A stretch of DNA of 64,000 bases from Alphaproteobacteria bacterium 41-28. GTDB taxonomy: Bacteria; Pseudomonadota; Alphaproteobacteria; UBA9655. The notes beneath the pieces were generated by a model. The model saw only the letters and a list, made by a program, of their open reading frames with translations. It was not told where the DNA came from and did not search any database. Where the stretch lies: positions 126,747 through 190,746 of the forward strand of contig MKUL01000013.1 of assembly GCA_001897795.1 (NCBI GenBank), written 5' to 3'. The position numbers and the translations under genes are program-made. Shown in pieces: positions 44,691 to 52,454 of the stretch; position 1 is the first letter of the stretch; the number at the start of each line of letters is the position of its first letter.

Positions 44691-45029
44691 TTAAGGTTGT
44701 TGCTTGACCGTTATCTCACCCTTAATTAAAATTGGCCCAGAAACACTGTCTAGGTGACAAGCATAACTCGTTGACCCTGCTTGCAACCCTTTAAAATAAA
44801 TATATATTGGGCTAGTATATAGAGCTTGATCACGCCCTGCTGAGGCACTAGCAGTTGAACTAGATAGAACTGTACAATAGACTTCATGAAGCTGGTTATC
44901 GGTAGCAAGATGTTTGAGCGTCTGACCGACGGTTACTGTAGGATTAAACACTTCTTCTGCTGCGTTTGCAGAGTCTTGACTTACGAAAAAGACTGTGAGT
45001 AGAGAGGCGGACATAAGAATATTTTTCAT
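44691..45029 (-). CDS. Small exported protein of unknown function
   Basis: A 112-residue protein with a signal peptide (MKNILMSASLLTVFFVSQDS, cleavage near ANA at residue 23) and a good RBS AAGGAG. The mature part is beta-rich, with two cysteines (EVYCTVL and SYACHLD) that could form a disulfide, and ends GPILIKGEITVKQQP. No family recognised. It lies on the opposite strand inside the exporter operon, together with vapBC. Confidence 0.7.
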   Translation of the reverse strand: MKNILMSASLLTVFFVSQDSANAAEEVFNPTVTVGQTLKHLATDNQLHEVYCTVLSSSTASASAGRDQALYTSPIYIYFKGLQAGSTSYACHLDSVSGPILIKGEITVKQQP

Positions 45030-45280
45030 TTTTAATTCTCCTTTGTCATAAAAAATTGTCTACATTTATTTTTTATAGTTTAGATAATATAAATTAAAAA
45101 AGAATTAAATTTTTTCATATTTTCAAACTACTAAGGCACTAAATAAGAATTTCTTACCAAGATGGTATCCCAACTGGGATCAACGAAGGGTACATCATTT
45201 TTTTATAAAAAACTTTGCAAATTTACAAAATCTAATATATTATAACATATTAGATCCAGTGATGAATAAAGGAAAAGCCT

Positions 45281-45517
45281 ATGAATTTGAGCATTTACTT
45301 GCCACAAAAATTGGTTAGCAAACTTTCTCTTGTTGCCCAACAACACCACATGTCAAAAAATGCAATTGTAAGGGAAGCGTTGGAAGATTGGCTAACTCAG
45401 CATTATCCTCCTTCAAGTTGGCCTCCCCATTTTTTTGATTTTGAGGCTATCAAAGAGGCGCCTGATTTTTCTTGTTATCGTCATGAACTTTCTCCTCCTA
45501 AAGAAGACATTTTTTGA
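45281..45517 (+). CDS. vapB: VapB-type antitoxin (CopG/ribbon-helix-helix)
   Basis: A 78-residue protein. Its N-terminus is a ribbon-helix-helix: strand NLSIYLPQKLVSKL, then helix SKNAIVREALEDWL. The C-terminal tail (HFFDFEAIKEAPDFSCYRHEL) is the likely toxin-binding part. The PIN-domain gene begins 2 bases after its stop. An AT-rich near-palindrome (about 45227-45251, tctaatatattataacatattaga) just upstream is a candidate operator. Confidence 0.85.
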   Translation: MNLSIYLPQKLVSKLSLVAQQHHMSKNAIVREALEDWLTQHYPPSSWPPHFFDFEAIKEAPDFSCYRHELSPPKEDIF

Positions 45518-45519
45518 CC

Positions 45520-45927
45520 ATGCCCTACCTTTTAGATACATGCGTTGTGTCTGCTTTTTTTCGCAAGGAAAATAATCTCATCGAGAGATTACAAACATTA
45601 ACTCCTGAAGATATAAAAATATCAACGATTACCGTTATGGAAATTGAATATGGTTTGCACTTAAATCCTGCTCTTCGGCCTCGAATTCAACCTCTTTGGT
45701 TGTCATTTAAAGATCAGGTTGAAATTCTTCACTTTTCTGAAAATGATGCTTTAGATGCAGCTCAAATTCGAAGTGTTTTAAAAAAAGAAGGCAGACCTAT
45801 AGGTCCTTATGATATTCTTCTCGCAGGAATGTCAAGAAGTCGTAATCTTATTTTTGTTTCAGACAATATTTCCGAATTTAAAAGAGTGGATGGTCTTGTC
45901 ATTGAAAATTGGGTAAAAAATCATTAG
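45520..45927 (+). CDS. vapC: VapC-type PIN-domain toxin
   Basis: 135 residues from the ATG at 45520 (a TTG at 45514 is also in frame). It has a PIN ribonuclease fold with the acidic residues D6 (YLLDTCVVSAF), E in TVMEIEYGL, D in IGPYDILLAG and D in FVSDNISEF, all positions of the metal site. VapC toxins cleave tRNA or rRNA. Paired with vapB, it forms a complete type II toxin-antitoxin module. The pair sits between hlyD and the ABC ATPase gene, as if inserted in the exporter operon. Confidence 0.9.
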   Translation: MPYLLDTCVVSAFFRKENNLIERLQTLTPEDIKISTITVMEIEYGLHLNPALRPRIQPLWLSFKDQVEILHFSENDALDAAQIRSVLKKEGRPIGPYDILLAGMSRSRNLIFVSDNISEFKRVDGLVIENWVKNH

Positions 45928-45942
45928 GCTGTACCCGCAACC

Positions 45943-45948
45943 AGGGGG
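45943..45948 (+). promoter_or_regulatory. Purine-rich site before the ABC ATPase, start codon unclear
   Basis: AGGGGG lies 6 bases before an ATA (45955), with an ATC at 45952. There is no ATG, GTG or TTG between the vapC stop and codon 46003 in this frame. Confidence 0.35.
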
Positions 45949-45954
45949 CAGATC

Positions 45955-47676
45955 ATAAAAACCGCCATTGAAATAACCAACCTCACCAAGACTTTTCCAG
46001 GCATGGAAAAACCGGCGTTGGATAATATCACAGCCACAATTCGGCAAGGAATCATCACAGGGCTCGTTGGTCCCGATGCTGCTGGAAAGACAACCCTCAT
46101 TCGCCTCATGGCAGGTCTGCTCATCCCCTCAGCAGGCGACATCCAGGTCATGGGTCTTAATACCATAAAAGATGCTGATCGCCTTCACGAAATCATCGGC
46201 TACATGCCCCAAAAATTTGGGCTTTATGAAGATTTGACCGTCATTGAAAACCTTAATCTTTTTGCCGACTTGCAGGATCTAAAAGGTGCGGAGAGAAAAG
46301 CGGCTTTCGAAGACATGCTCAAGTTTACTTCCCTAAAACCCTTTATTTATCGTCTCGCAGGAAATTTGTCAGGTGGTATGAAGCAAAAACTGGGTCTCGC
46401 ATGTGCCCTTCTGGGGCGTCCTAAAGTTTTACTTCTCGATGAGCCTACGGTTGGGGTGGATCCTCTCTCTCGCCGTGAATTGTGGAAAATGGTGACTGGG
46501 TTGGTGCACGAAGGAATATCGGTAGTATGGTCAACCTCCTATCTTGATGAGGCCGATAAATGCCAAGACGTTTTATTACTCAATGAAGGAAAGCTCCTTT
46601 TTAATGGCCCTCCAAAGGAGCTAACCAAGCGCGTTGAAGGGCGTGTCTTTCTGGTAAATGTTCCCCTTAAAACGCGTCGAAGGGATCTTAAAGAGCTCTT
46701 ATCTCGCCATGACGTCACCGATGGCCTCCTCCAAGGCAATACGATACGCCTTGTTTGCTCTCCTTCCTTTCATCGAGGGCCAAAAGAATCTCAATGGCAA
46801 CCGACTCAACCCCGATTTGAAGATGCCTTTGTCGATGTCCTGGGGGGAGGGCCGGGAGGGGCCTCCCTCTTGGCGGATAAAATACCAACAAAGAAGGAAA
46901 ATCATATTCCTCCCATTCAAGCCGAGCACCTAACGAAACGCTTTGGAAATTTTACAGCTGTTAATGACATTTCTTTTACCATCAAGCGAGGAGAAGTCTT
47001 TGGTCTCCTGGGTCCCAATGGGGCTGGAAAATCCACTACTTTTAAAATGCTTTGTGGGCTGTTGCAGCCGACGATGGGAAAAGCGTTGGTCTCGGGACTT
47101 GATCTTAAGACGGCTTCTTCTGAAGCCCGTTCTCGTATTGGCTATATGGCCCAAAAATTTTCCTTATATAGTGATCTAAGTGTTAAGGAAAACCTGGATT
47201 TTTTTTCAGGCGTATATGGTCTTATCGGAAATAAGAGAAAAAACAAAATAGAGGAAATGATCACGATCTTTGACCTCTCTTCCTTTCTTGATGATAATGC
47301 TGGACTCCTTCCTTTGGGGTATAAGCAACGTTTAGCCCTGGCTTGCGCTCTCATGCATGAGCCCGATGTTTTATTTTTAGATGAACCAACTTCAGGCGTT
47401 GACCCCATCACGCGTCGTGAATTTTGGTCTCACATTAATGGAATGGCTGAAAAGGGCGTTACCATTATGGTGAGTACGCATTTTTTAGAAGAAGCGGAAT
47501 ATTGTGATCGCATTTCTCTGATTTATCAAGGAATGAGTATTGCGAGTGGAACACCGGATGATCTGAAGGATAGTGTCAAAACAAAGGAAATGCCAAACCC
47601 GACTCTCGAAGACGCCTTTATTACTCTCATTGAACAAATTGATGCGAGAAAAGCGAACGAAAGGACAGGATCATGA
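45955..47676 (+). CDS. Duplicated ABC ATPase of an ABC-2 exporter (YbhF-like)
   Basis: Two ATPase domains in one chain. The first has Walker A GPDAAGKTT, signature LSGGMKQKLGLACAL and Walker B VLLLDEPTVGVD. The second has GPNGAGKST, a degenerate signature LPLGYKQRLALACAL and LFLDEPTSGVD. The first beta strand (AIEITNLTKTFPG) lies upstream of the first ATG (46003) and is open back to the vapC stop without a standard start codon, so initiation at ATA or ATC near 45955 is proposed; 46003 is the conservative alternative. It energises the two ABC-2 permeases downstream (4-base overlap with the first). Exported substrate unknown; E. coli YbhFSR relatives are linked to drug and cation efflux. Confidence 0.85.
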   Translation: MKTAIEITNLTKTFPGMEKPALDNITATIRQGIITGLVGPDAAGKTTLIRLMAGLLIPSAGDIQVMGLNTIKDADRLHEIIGYMPQKFGLYEDLTVIENLNLFADLQDLKGAERKAAFEDMLKFTSLKPFIYRLAGNLSGGMKQKLGLACALLGRPKVLLLDEPTVGVDPLSRRELWKMVTGLVHEGISVVWSTSYLDEADKCQDVLLLNEGKLLFNGPPKELTKRVEGRVFLVNVPLKTRRRDLKELLSRHDVTDGLLQGNTIRLVCSPSFHRGPKESQWQPTQPRFEDAFVDVLGGGPGGASLLADKIPTKKENHIPPIQAEHLTKRFGNFTAVNDISFTIKRGEVFGLLGPNGAGKSTTFKMLCGLLQPTMGKALVSGLDLKTASSEARSRIGYMAQKFSLYSDLSVKENLDFFSGVYGLIGNKRKNKIEEMITIFDLSSFLDDNAGLLPLGYKQRLALACALMHEPDVLFLDEPTSGVDPITRREFWSHINGMAEKGVTIMVSTHFLEEAEYCDRISLIYQGMSIASGTPDDLKDSVKTKEMPNPTLEDAFITLIEQIDARKANERTGS

Positions 47677-48794
47677 CTTTTTCCTTTCGTCGTTTTTTTG
47701 CTTACTTGCAAAAAGAAGGAAAACAAATCACACGAGACCCCAGTACCTTCCTCATCGCTTTTGTTTTGCCTCTTCTGATGATCTTTATTTTTGGGTACGG
47801 CGTTTCCTTGGATGCTGATAGAGTTCCTCTTGGACTTTTGCTCGAAGACACTTCCCCCACGGCCCGCAGCCTCGAGAATGCTTTTTTTGGAACCCATTAT
47901 TTTAAGGTTAAAACAAGCTATGATCGTACTACTCTTGAGAATGAACTGACCGGTGGATCCCTTCGCGGGATTGTGACGATTCCTGTGAATTTTTCTCAAA
48001 ACTATCTGCGCGGCGTGCCTGCTCCCTTGCAATTTCTGCTTGATGGAAGTGAGCCAAATACGGCTGAATTCGTTCTCAATTATGCTCAAGGGGTTGTCAG
48101 TAATTGGGGCGTTCAACAGGTTATTGAAAGAAATTCCTCTCTTGTAACCCCAATTGTGCCCGAACCACGGGTATGGTTCAATGAAGGTCTGAATAGCCGC
48201 TATGTCCTTCTTCCAGGGTCGATTGCCATTATCATGTCAATCATTGGGACCCTTCTCACAGCCCTTGTCGTCGCACGCGAATGGGAACGAGGAACAATGG
48301 AAACCATGCTATCGACCCCCATTCGTATTCCGGAAATGCTATTGGCCAAGCTTGTTCCCTACTTCCTCCTTGGGCTGGGCTCTATGACGGTTTGTGTTTT
48401 TCTTACGGTTACTCTATTCGATGTTCCGTTCCGGGGATCTTATCTCATCATGCTCTTTTCAACGTCCGCTTTTTTACTTGCCGCTCTCGGTTTAGGTCTC
48501 CTGATTTCTACTTTGGCCCGAAACCAATTCGTTGCGAGTCAGGTCTCTATTATGACGGGATTTCTCCCTGCCTTCATTCTTTCTGGGTTCATCTTTGAGA
48601 TTAATACGATGCCTTATGCCATTCAGGTCATTACATATATACTGCCCCCCCGCTATTTTGTAACGCTTCTCCAAAGTAATTTTTTGAGTGGCATCATTTG
48701 GGAGCTTATTTTCTTAAATATAGGTATGATGCTGATCATTGCCTCTTTTTTTCTTGGAATAGCTCTCCTGAAAACAGTTAAAAGGCTGGATTAA
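47673..48794 (+). CDS. ABC-2 type permease (YbhS-like)
   Basis: A 373-residue membrane protein with one N-terminal TM (STFLIAFVLPLLMIFIFGYG), a large periplasmic domain (about 40-170) and five C-terminal TMs. The LPGSIAIIMSIIGTLLTALVVAREWERGTMETMLSTP stretch is the ABC-2 hallmark. KRLD ends the protein. It overlaps the ATPase gene by 4 bases. The second permease is 560 bases downstream because the GIY-YIG element lies between them. Confidence 0.92.
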   Translation: MTFSFRRFFAYLQKEGKQITRDPSTFLIAFVLPLLMIFIFGYGVSLDADRVPLGLLLEDTSPTARSLENAFFGTHYFKVKTSYDRTTLENELTGGSLRGIVTIPVNFSQNYLRGVPAPLQFLLDGSEPNTAEFVLNYAQGVVSNWGVQQVIERNSSLVTPIVPEPRVWFNEGLNSRYVLLPGSIAIIMSIIGTLLTALVVAREWERGTMETMLSTPIRIPEMLLAKLVPYFLLGLGSMTVCVFLTVTLFDVPFRGSYLIMLFSTSAFLLAALGLGLLISTLARNQFVASQVSIMTGFLPAFILSGFIFEINTMPYAIQVITYILPPRYFVTLLQSNFLSGIIWELIFLNIGMMLIIASFFLGIALLKTVKRLD

Positions 48795-48880
48795 AAGATG
48801 GGCATTTCTAAATTGCAGAAACGGATATTATCAAATTGTGCTTACAAAAGCCGTTTACTCTATTGACAAACCTCAGTGTG

Positions 48881-49361
48881 GTGTCATCCTTGGCAAGAAA
48901 TGCTTGTTTTCCAAGGGAAAGCAATTTGCATTTCTTGGCCGAGGATCTATTGAGACACTGTAGATGGAATATCTTGTTTACATTCTGACAAATAAACCGA
49001 GAGGAACCCTTTACATTGGTATCACAAATAATTTAATTCGACGCGTCTATGAACATAAAAACGGGTTCACGGATGGGTTTGCAAGAAAATACAAAATCAA
49101 GATGCTTGTCCACTTTGAAATCTATGATTATGTTCACAACGCTTTGCAAAGAGAAAAAACGCTAAAACACTGGAAGAGAGACTGGAAAATACGATTAATA
49201 GAAGAGTTTAATCCTAATTGGAAAGATCTATGGAAAACGATTTGTTCGTAAATAGATCCTCGGCCAAGAAATTGCTAATGTTTTCCTTCGGAAAACAAAC
49301 CCCCGCTTATGTAATTAGAAACAATTTTTCCTATAAGGATAAGCGGGGGCAAGGATGACAC
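48881..49361. mobile_element. Palindromic element carrying a GIY-YIG gene (family B, copy B2)
   Basis: Outer inverted ends are gtgtcatccttgg (48881) and caaggatgacac (ending 49361). Inside are perfect 15-base arms cttggccgaggatct (48934-48948) and agatcctcggccaag (49254-49268). The GIY-YIG ORF fills the loop between these arms, starting 15 bases after one and stopping 2 bases before the other. The right part has a further hairpin with cccccgctta and ataagcggggg. Shorter relatives without the ORF are at 13425, 54409 and 56142. It separates two co-oriented permease genes without breaking either. Mobility is inferred from architecture; no target duplication was established. Confidence 0.75.
48964..49251 (+). 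CDS. GIY-YIG nuclease-family protein
   Basis: A 95-residue single-domain GIY-YIG protein: VYIL (5-8) and YIG (17-19) are the two halves of the name motif, followed by R26/R27, H31 (LIRRVYEHKNG) and E64 in ALQREKTLKHW, which would bind the metal. The size and the RxxxH...REKxLKxWxR pattern match the UPF0213/YhbQ-like group common in alphaproteobacteria. No DNA-binding domain is present beyond the nuclease. The ORF sits exactly in the loop of a palindromic element. The Shine-Dalgarno is weak. It may act on the element's own hairpin, but that is inference. Confidence 0.92.
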   Translation: MEYLVYILTNKPRGTLYIGITNNLIRRVYEHKNGFTDGFARKYKIKMLVHFEIYDYVHNALQREKTLKHWKRDWKIRLIEEFNPNWKDLWKTICS

Positions 49362-50521
49362 TGTTTGTGTGGTTAACTCAGATGCGTTTAACGTGGAAAT
49401 TGTGGGAGGACTGGGTTCGTATAAAAGCTCTTATTATCAAGGAAGTTCTTGCGGTTTGGCGGGATAAAAAAAGTCGAATCATGCTTGTTGCCCCTCCTCT
49501 CATTCAGCTTATTATTCTCTCCCATGCAGCAACCTTAGAAGTTAAAAATATTTCTTTGGGGGTCCATAACCAAGATAGCGGGTGGTATAGTCATGAACTG
49601 ATTCAACGGATTAAGGGCTCTCCATACTTTACAAACGTTTATGAATTCAGAAATCCTAAGGAGGTTCAACACGGTATCGACACACAGGAAGTGATCGTAG
49701 CGATTCAATTTCAGGATGATTTTTCTCGCCTTGTTGCAGGGGGCCAGTCGGCCTCTCTTCAAATTATTTTAGATGGGAGAAAGTCCAACGCCTCGCAAAT
49801 CGTTTTAGGGTATCTCACCCAGGTTGTTCAAAACTTTAATACAGAAATCCTTACCTATCAGGGCGTTGACCTGTCTGATCCTATAGATATTCAATATCGC
49901 TCTTTCTTCAATCCAAATATTGACTATATCTACTTTACGGTCCCTTCCCTTGTGGCCATTCTGAGTATGCTTTTGGCCCTTACGGTAACGGGCTTGTCCG
50001 TTTCTCGCGAGAGAGAAAATGGCACCTTTGACCAATTGCTTGTTTCACCTCTGCAGCCTTGGCAAATCCTTATTGGAAAAATGATTCCAGCCATGATCAT
50101 CAGCATTGGGGAGAGTACTCTGCTGATGACTCTTGCCATCTTTTTCTTTGAAATTCCTTTTGTAGGATCGCTTTTGCTTCTTTATGCGAGCATGATTGTC
50201 TTTTTATTTTCAATCGTGGGAATTGGTCTTTTCATTTCTTCAATTTCTCTCACTCAACAACAATCCATCTTGGGTACCTTCGTATTTATAACGCCTACGA
50301 TGCTTCTTTCCGGCTATGCAACGCCCATTGAGAACATGCCAACGTGGCTTCAACCCTTTACCAACCTCATCCCCATCAAGCATTTTTTTATTATTATCAA
50401 GGGGATCTTTTTAAAAAATATGCCAGCTTCTGAAGTGTTTATGCACACTTGGCCCATCGCTTTGATTGCCCTTTTTACCCTTCCCCTAGCAGGGTGGATG
50501 TTTAAGAAGCGGTTGGAGTAG
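49355..50521 (+). CDS. ABC-2 type permease (YbhR-like)
   Basis: A 388-residue membrane protein of the same architecture as the previous permease: an N-terminal TM (IMLVAPPLIQLIILSHAAT), a periplasmic domain with VAIQFQDDFSRLV and LQIILDGRKSNASQIV, and five C-terminal TMs with TVTGLSVSRERENGTFDQLL. The first ATG (49355) lies inside the right end of the GIY-YIG element; an ATG at 49382 gives MRLTWKLWEDWVRIKALI, closer to the usual family start. It would form a heterodimeric exporter with the 47673 permease. Confidence 0.9.
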   Translation: MTLFVWLTQMRLTWKLWEDWVRIKALIIKEVLAVWRDKKSRIMLVAPPLIQLIILSHAATLEVKNISLGVHNQDSGWYSHELIQRIKGSPYFTNVYEFRNPKEVQHGIDTQEVIVAIQFQDDFSRLVAGGQSASLQIILDGRKSNASQIVLGYLTQVVQNFNTEILTYQGVDLSDPIDIQYRSFFNPNIDYIYFTVPSLVAILSMLLALTVTGLSVSRERENGTFDQLLVSPLQPWQILIGKMIPAMIISIGESTLLMTLAIFFFEIPFVGSLLLLYASMIVFLFSIVGIGLFISSISLTQQQSILGTFVFITPTMLLSGYATPIENMPTWLQPFTNLIPIKHFFIIIKGIFLKNMPASEVFMHTWPIALIALFTLPLAGWMFKKRLE

Positions 50522-50535
50522 ATTAAAAATATTGG

Positions 50536-50793
50536 TTATTTTGGGATGCACCAGCATCTGCAAGTATTAATGCCTTTAAATTTTGGTACATTGGTGTGGC
50601 ACCAGCTATCAGAGTTAGGTCCACATCCCAAGTTTCGAAGCTTTAGGCCTTGATTATCACATTCTGCCTCACACAGTGCCTTATTATATTCTGCGTTAGA
50701 ACTTTTTTCTATACAACGATAAGTCACAGCAAAAGTATCGTGAATAAAAAAGGTTCCTATGGCTAAAATTGGAAAAATTGTTTTTTTTAGCAT
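50536..50793 (-). CDS. Small secreted cysteine-rich protein
   Basis: An 85-residue protein with a signal peptide (MLKKTIFPILAIGTFFIHDT, cleavage near residue 22) and RBS AAGGGG. The mature part of about 63 residues has eight cysteines (27, 41, 45, 57, 65, 78, 80, 82), ending in CRCWC, suggesting four disulfides. It is not recognisably homologous to the Cys-rich protein at 36978, though similar in kind. No family recognised. It is convergent with the permease gene. Confidence 0.65.
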   Translation of the reverse strand: MLKKTIFPILAIGTFFIHDTFAVTYRCIEKSSNAEYNKALCEAECDNQGLKLRNLGCGPNSDSWCHTNVPKFKGINTCRCWCIPK

Positions 50794-50914
50794 GATATTG
50801 TTCCCCTTTCTTATAGTTTTTTAATTTTAAAATATCTGTGTAAACTATCCACAATTAACATAAAAATTATTAATAAATTCTTAATTCATTAGGATTTTAT
50901 TATTTTGAGGAGCG

Positions 50915-50980
50915 GTCATGAGTTATAGGATTCCTTTTTATAACTCCTGATAGCCCATTTTTTGAGTTATAAAAAGAATT
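50915..50980. repeat. Direct repeat downstream of fic, copy 1
   Basis: A 66-base segment beginning ggtcatgagttatagg and ending aaaaagaatt, nearly identical (about five differences) to 52155-52221, which spans the fic start. It contains three gagttata-type half-sites on the two strands. Confidence 0.75.
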
Positions 50981-51053
50981 GGAGCAAAGCTCTACGCCAT
51001 AGCGCAGGGGAAAATCTATTGCGAGAGAAATACTACAGTAGATATTTTGATAT

Positions 51054-52160
51054 TCAAGGGAGAAAACTCAAGTTATACCGTGTGTATCTCCCCTTTCCCG
51101 ATCTTGTAAGCGCTCCTAATGCGACAAGCTGCTGAAGATCACGTGTCGCTGTTGCTCGTGATGTTTTGGTCAGGCTAATGTAGTTCTCTGCGCTTAAGCC
51201 GCCTTTGAATCCCTCTGGTCCTTCCCGAAACATCCGAGCCAAAACCTTTTGTTGGCGTTCATTCAGCTTTCCCCGGAGCCTGTCATAAAACTTGGTTTTT
51301 TCGATCAGAAATTCAATATATGCTCGCGTATGCTGTTGCGCTTCGAGAATCGTTCGAGAAAAATATACGAGCCAATCTGTTACTTCGTTCGACTTGTTGG
51401 CTTTCTCAAGGGCCTCATAATATCTCTTCTTATGCTTTTCGATTATATACGAAAGGGCAATGAGGGTTGGCTTTCCAAAGGATTGGGCGAGCGCCTTTTC
51501 ACCAATAGCTCGTCCGATACGACCATTACCATCTTCAAACGGGTGAATGGATTCAAAGTATAAATGAGCAATGCCTGCCCGACCTAAAACGGATAAAGAC
51601 ACTTCTCCTGAGGGTGATGTTTCATTAAACCAATTCACAAATTTTTCCATTTCAGTTGTCATTCTTGAAGAGGGTGGAGCTTCGAAATGGATCTTAGGAT
51701 GATGAATATCACCTGAGATAACCTGCATGGATTCTTTGTGGGTCCGGTAGCGTCCCATATCAGCAAGGTCGCGCCTGCCGCTCATCACCATTTCATGCCA
51801 GGAAAAGAGCTTTAGGTGGGTAAGAGGTTCCTGAAAAGTTTGATATAAATCAACCATCATTTCAGCAATTCCTTGCTCTGCAGGGGAGGATTTCAGGTGA
51901 TTTGTTTGAAGTCCGAATTGTTGCCGAATAGAGGATTGCACACTTTTGCGATTTAAATATTCTCCTTCAATTTCTGAGGTTTTAAGGGCCTCATTGCTTA
52001 TGATGTCTATTGTGAGGGTGGTCTTATCTGTTTCGTCAAGATGCTTAAAGGCTCCTATTAGCATGCCTTCTTGTTTAAGAAACTGAGACTCAAACTCTTC
52101 GAGCTGGGTTTTATCGTAACGAAAGTTTGGCCAGTCTTTTTTCTGCCAATTCCAGGTCAT
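51054..52160 (-). CDS. Fic family protein (probable AMP-transferase) with winged-helix tail
   Basis: A 368-residue protein. The N-terminal DUF4172-like region (MTWNWQKKDWPNFRYD) contains a candidate inhibitory motif TSEIEG (T61, E65, G66), matching S/T-x3-E-G/N. The Fic core motif is HPFEDGNGRIGR with catalytic H206. The C-terminus is a winged-helix domain (LSAENYISLTKTSRATATRDL). Such proteins usually modify other proteins with AMP from ATP. The start codon lies in a 66-base sequence repeated downstream of the gene, and a 9-base inverted repeat surrounds its ribosome site, so self-regulation by the winged helix is possible. Confidence 0.93.
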   Translation of the reverse strand: MTWNWQKKDWPNFRYDKTQLEEFESQFLKQEGMLIGAFKHLDETDKTTLTIDIISNEALKTSEIEGEYLNRKSVQSSIRQQFGLQTNHLKSSPAEQGIAEMMVDLYQTFQEPLTHLKLFSWHEMVMSGRRDLADMGRYRTHKESMQVISGDIHHPKIHFEAPPSSRMTTEMEKFVNWFNETSPSGEVSLSVLGRAGIAHLYFESIHPFEDGNGRIGRAIGEKALAQSFGKPTLIALSYIIEKHKKRYYEALEKANKSNEVTDWLVYFSRTILEAQQHTRAYIEFLIEKTKFYDRLRGKLNERQQKVLARMFREGPEGFKGGLSAENYISLTKTSRATATRDLQQLVALGALTRSGKGRYTRYNLSFLP

Positions 52161-52221
52161 GAGTTATAGGATTCCTTTCTATAACTCATAATAGCCCATT
52201 TTTTGAGTTATAGAAAGAATT
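52155..52221. promoter_or_regulatory. fic upstream repeat with inverted arms around the ribosome site (copy 2)
   Basis: On the minus strand, gagttatag and ctataactc (9-base inverted arms) enclose AAAGGAATC, the presumed ribosome site, immediately before the fic ATG. The region is repeated almost exactly at 50915-50980. This may be a binding site for the Fic winged helix or a hairpin hiding the ribosome site. Confidence 0.55.
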
Positions 52222-52229
52222 TCTATGCC

Positions 52230-52454
52230 TCATTTCTGAACATACGCCAAAGCATAAAGACGAAGGGCGCTGGAAAGGTTGCCTTGCCGATCCTCATCAA
52301 CGTCTTTGATAAGCTGGCTTAAGGAAATGCCTTGGGCTTGGGAAGATTCTTCTAAAACATCCCAAAAAGCCTTTTCAAGAGATACGCTTGTTTTGTGTCC
52401 ATGGAGGCTGACGGAGCGTTTATGAAAACGAGCTTTTTCAGGATTTTGAAACAT
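52230..52454 (-). CDS. Ribbon-helix-helix domain protein
   Basis: A 74-residue protein with the RHH_4-type pattern [20 protein letters not shown] followed by [11 protein letters not shown] and a C-terminal helix [12 protein letters not shown]. It overlaps the 3' end of fumC by 17 bases; this pairing with fumC is common in alphaproteobacteria, which suggests it belongs with fumC and not fic. A small DNA-binding protein of unknown target. Confidence 0.85.
   Translation of the reverse strand: MFQNPEKARFHKRSVSLHGHKTSVSLEKAFWDVLEESSQAQGISLSQLIKDVDEDRQGNLSSALRLYALAYVQK

Noticed and set aside
52230..52454. Considered the ribbon-helix-helix protein as an antitoxin for the neighbouring Fic protein.
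   Set aside because: It overlaps fumC and matches the RHH type usually linked to fumC; fic has its own upstream region and carries its own inhibitory motif.
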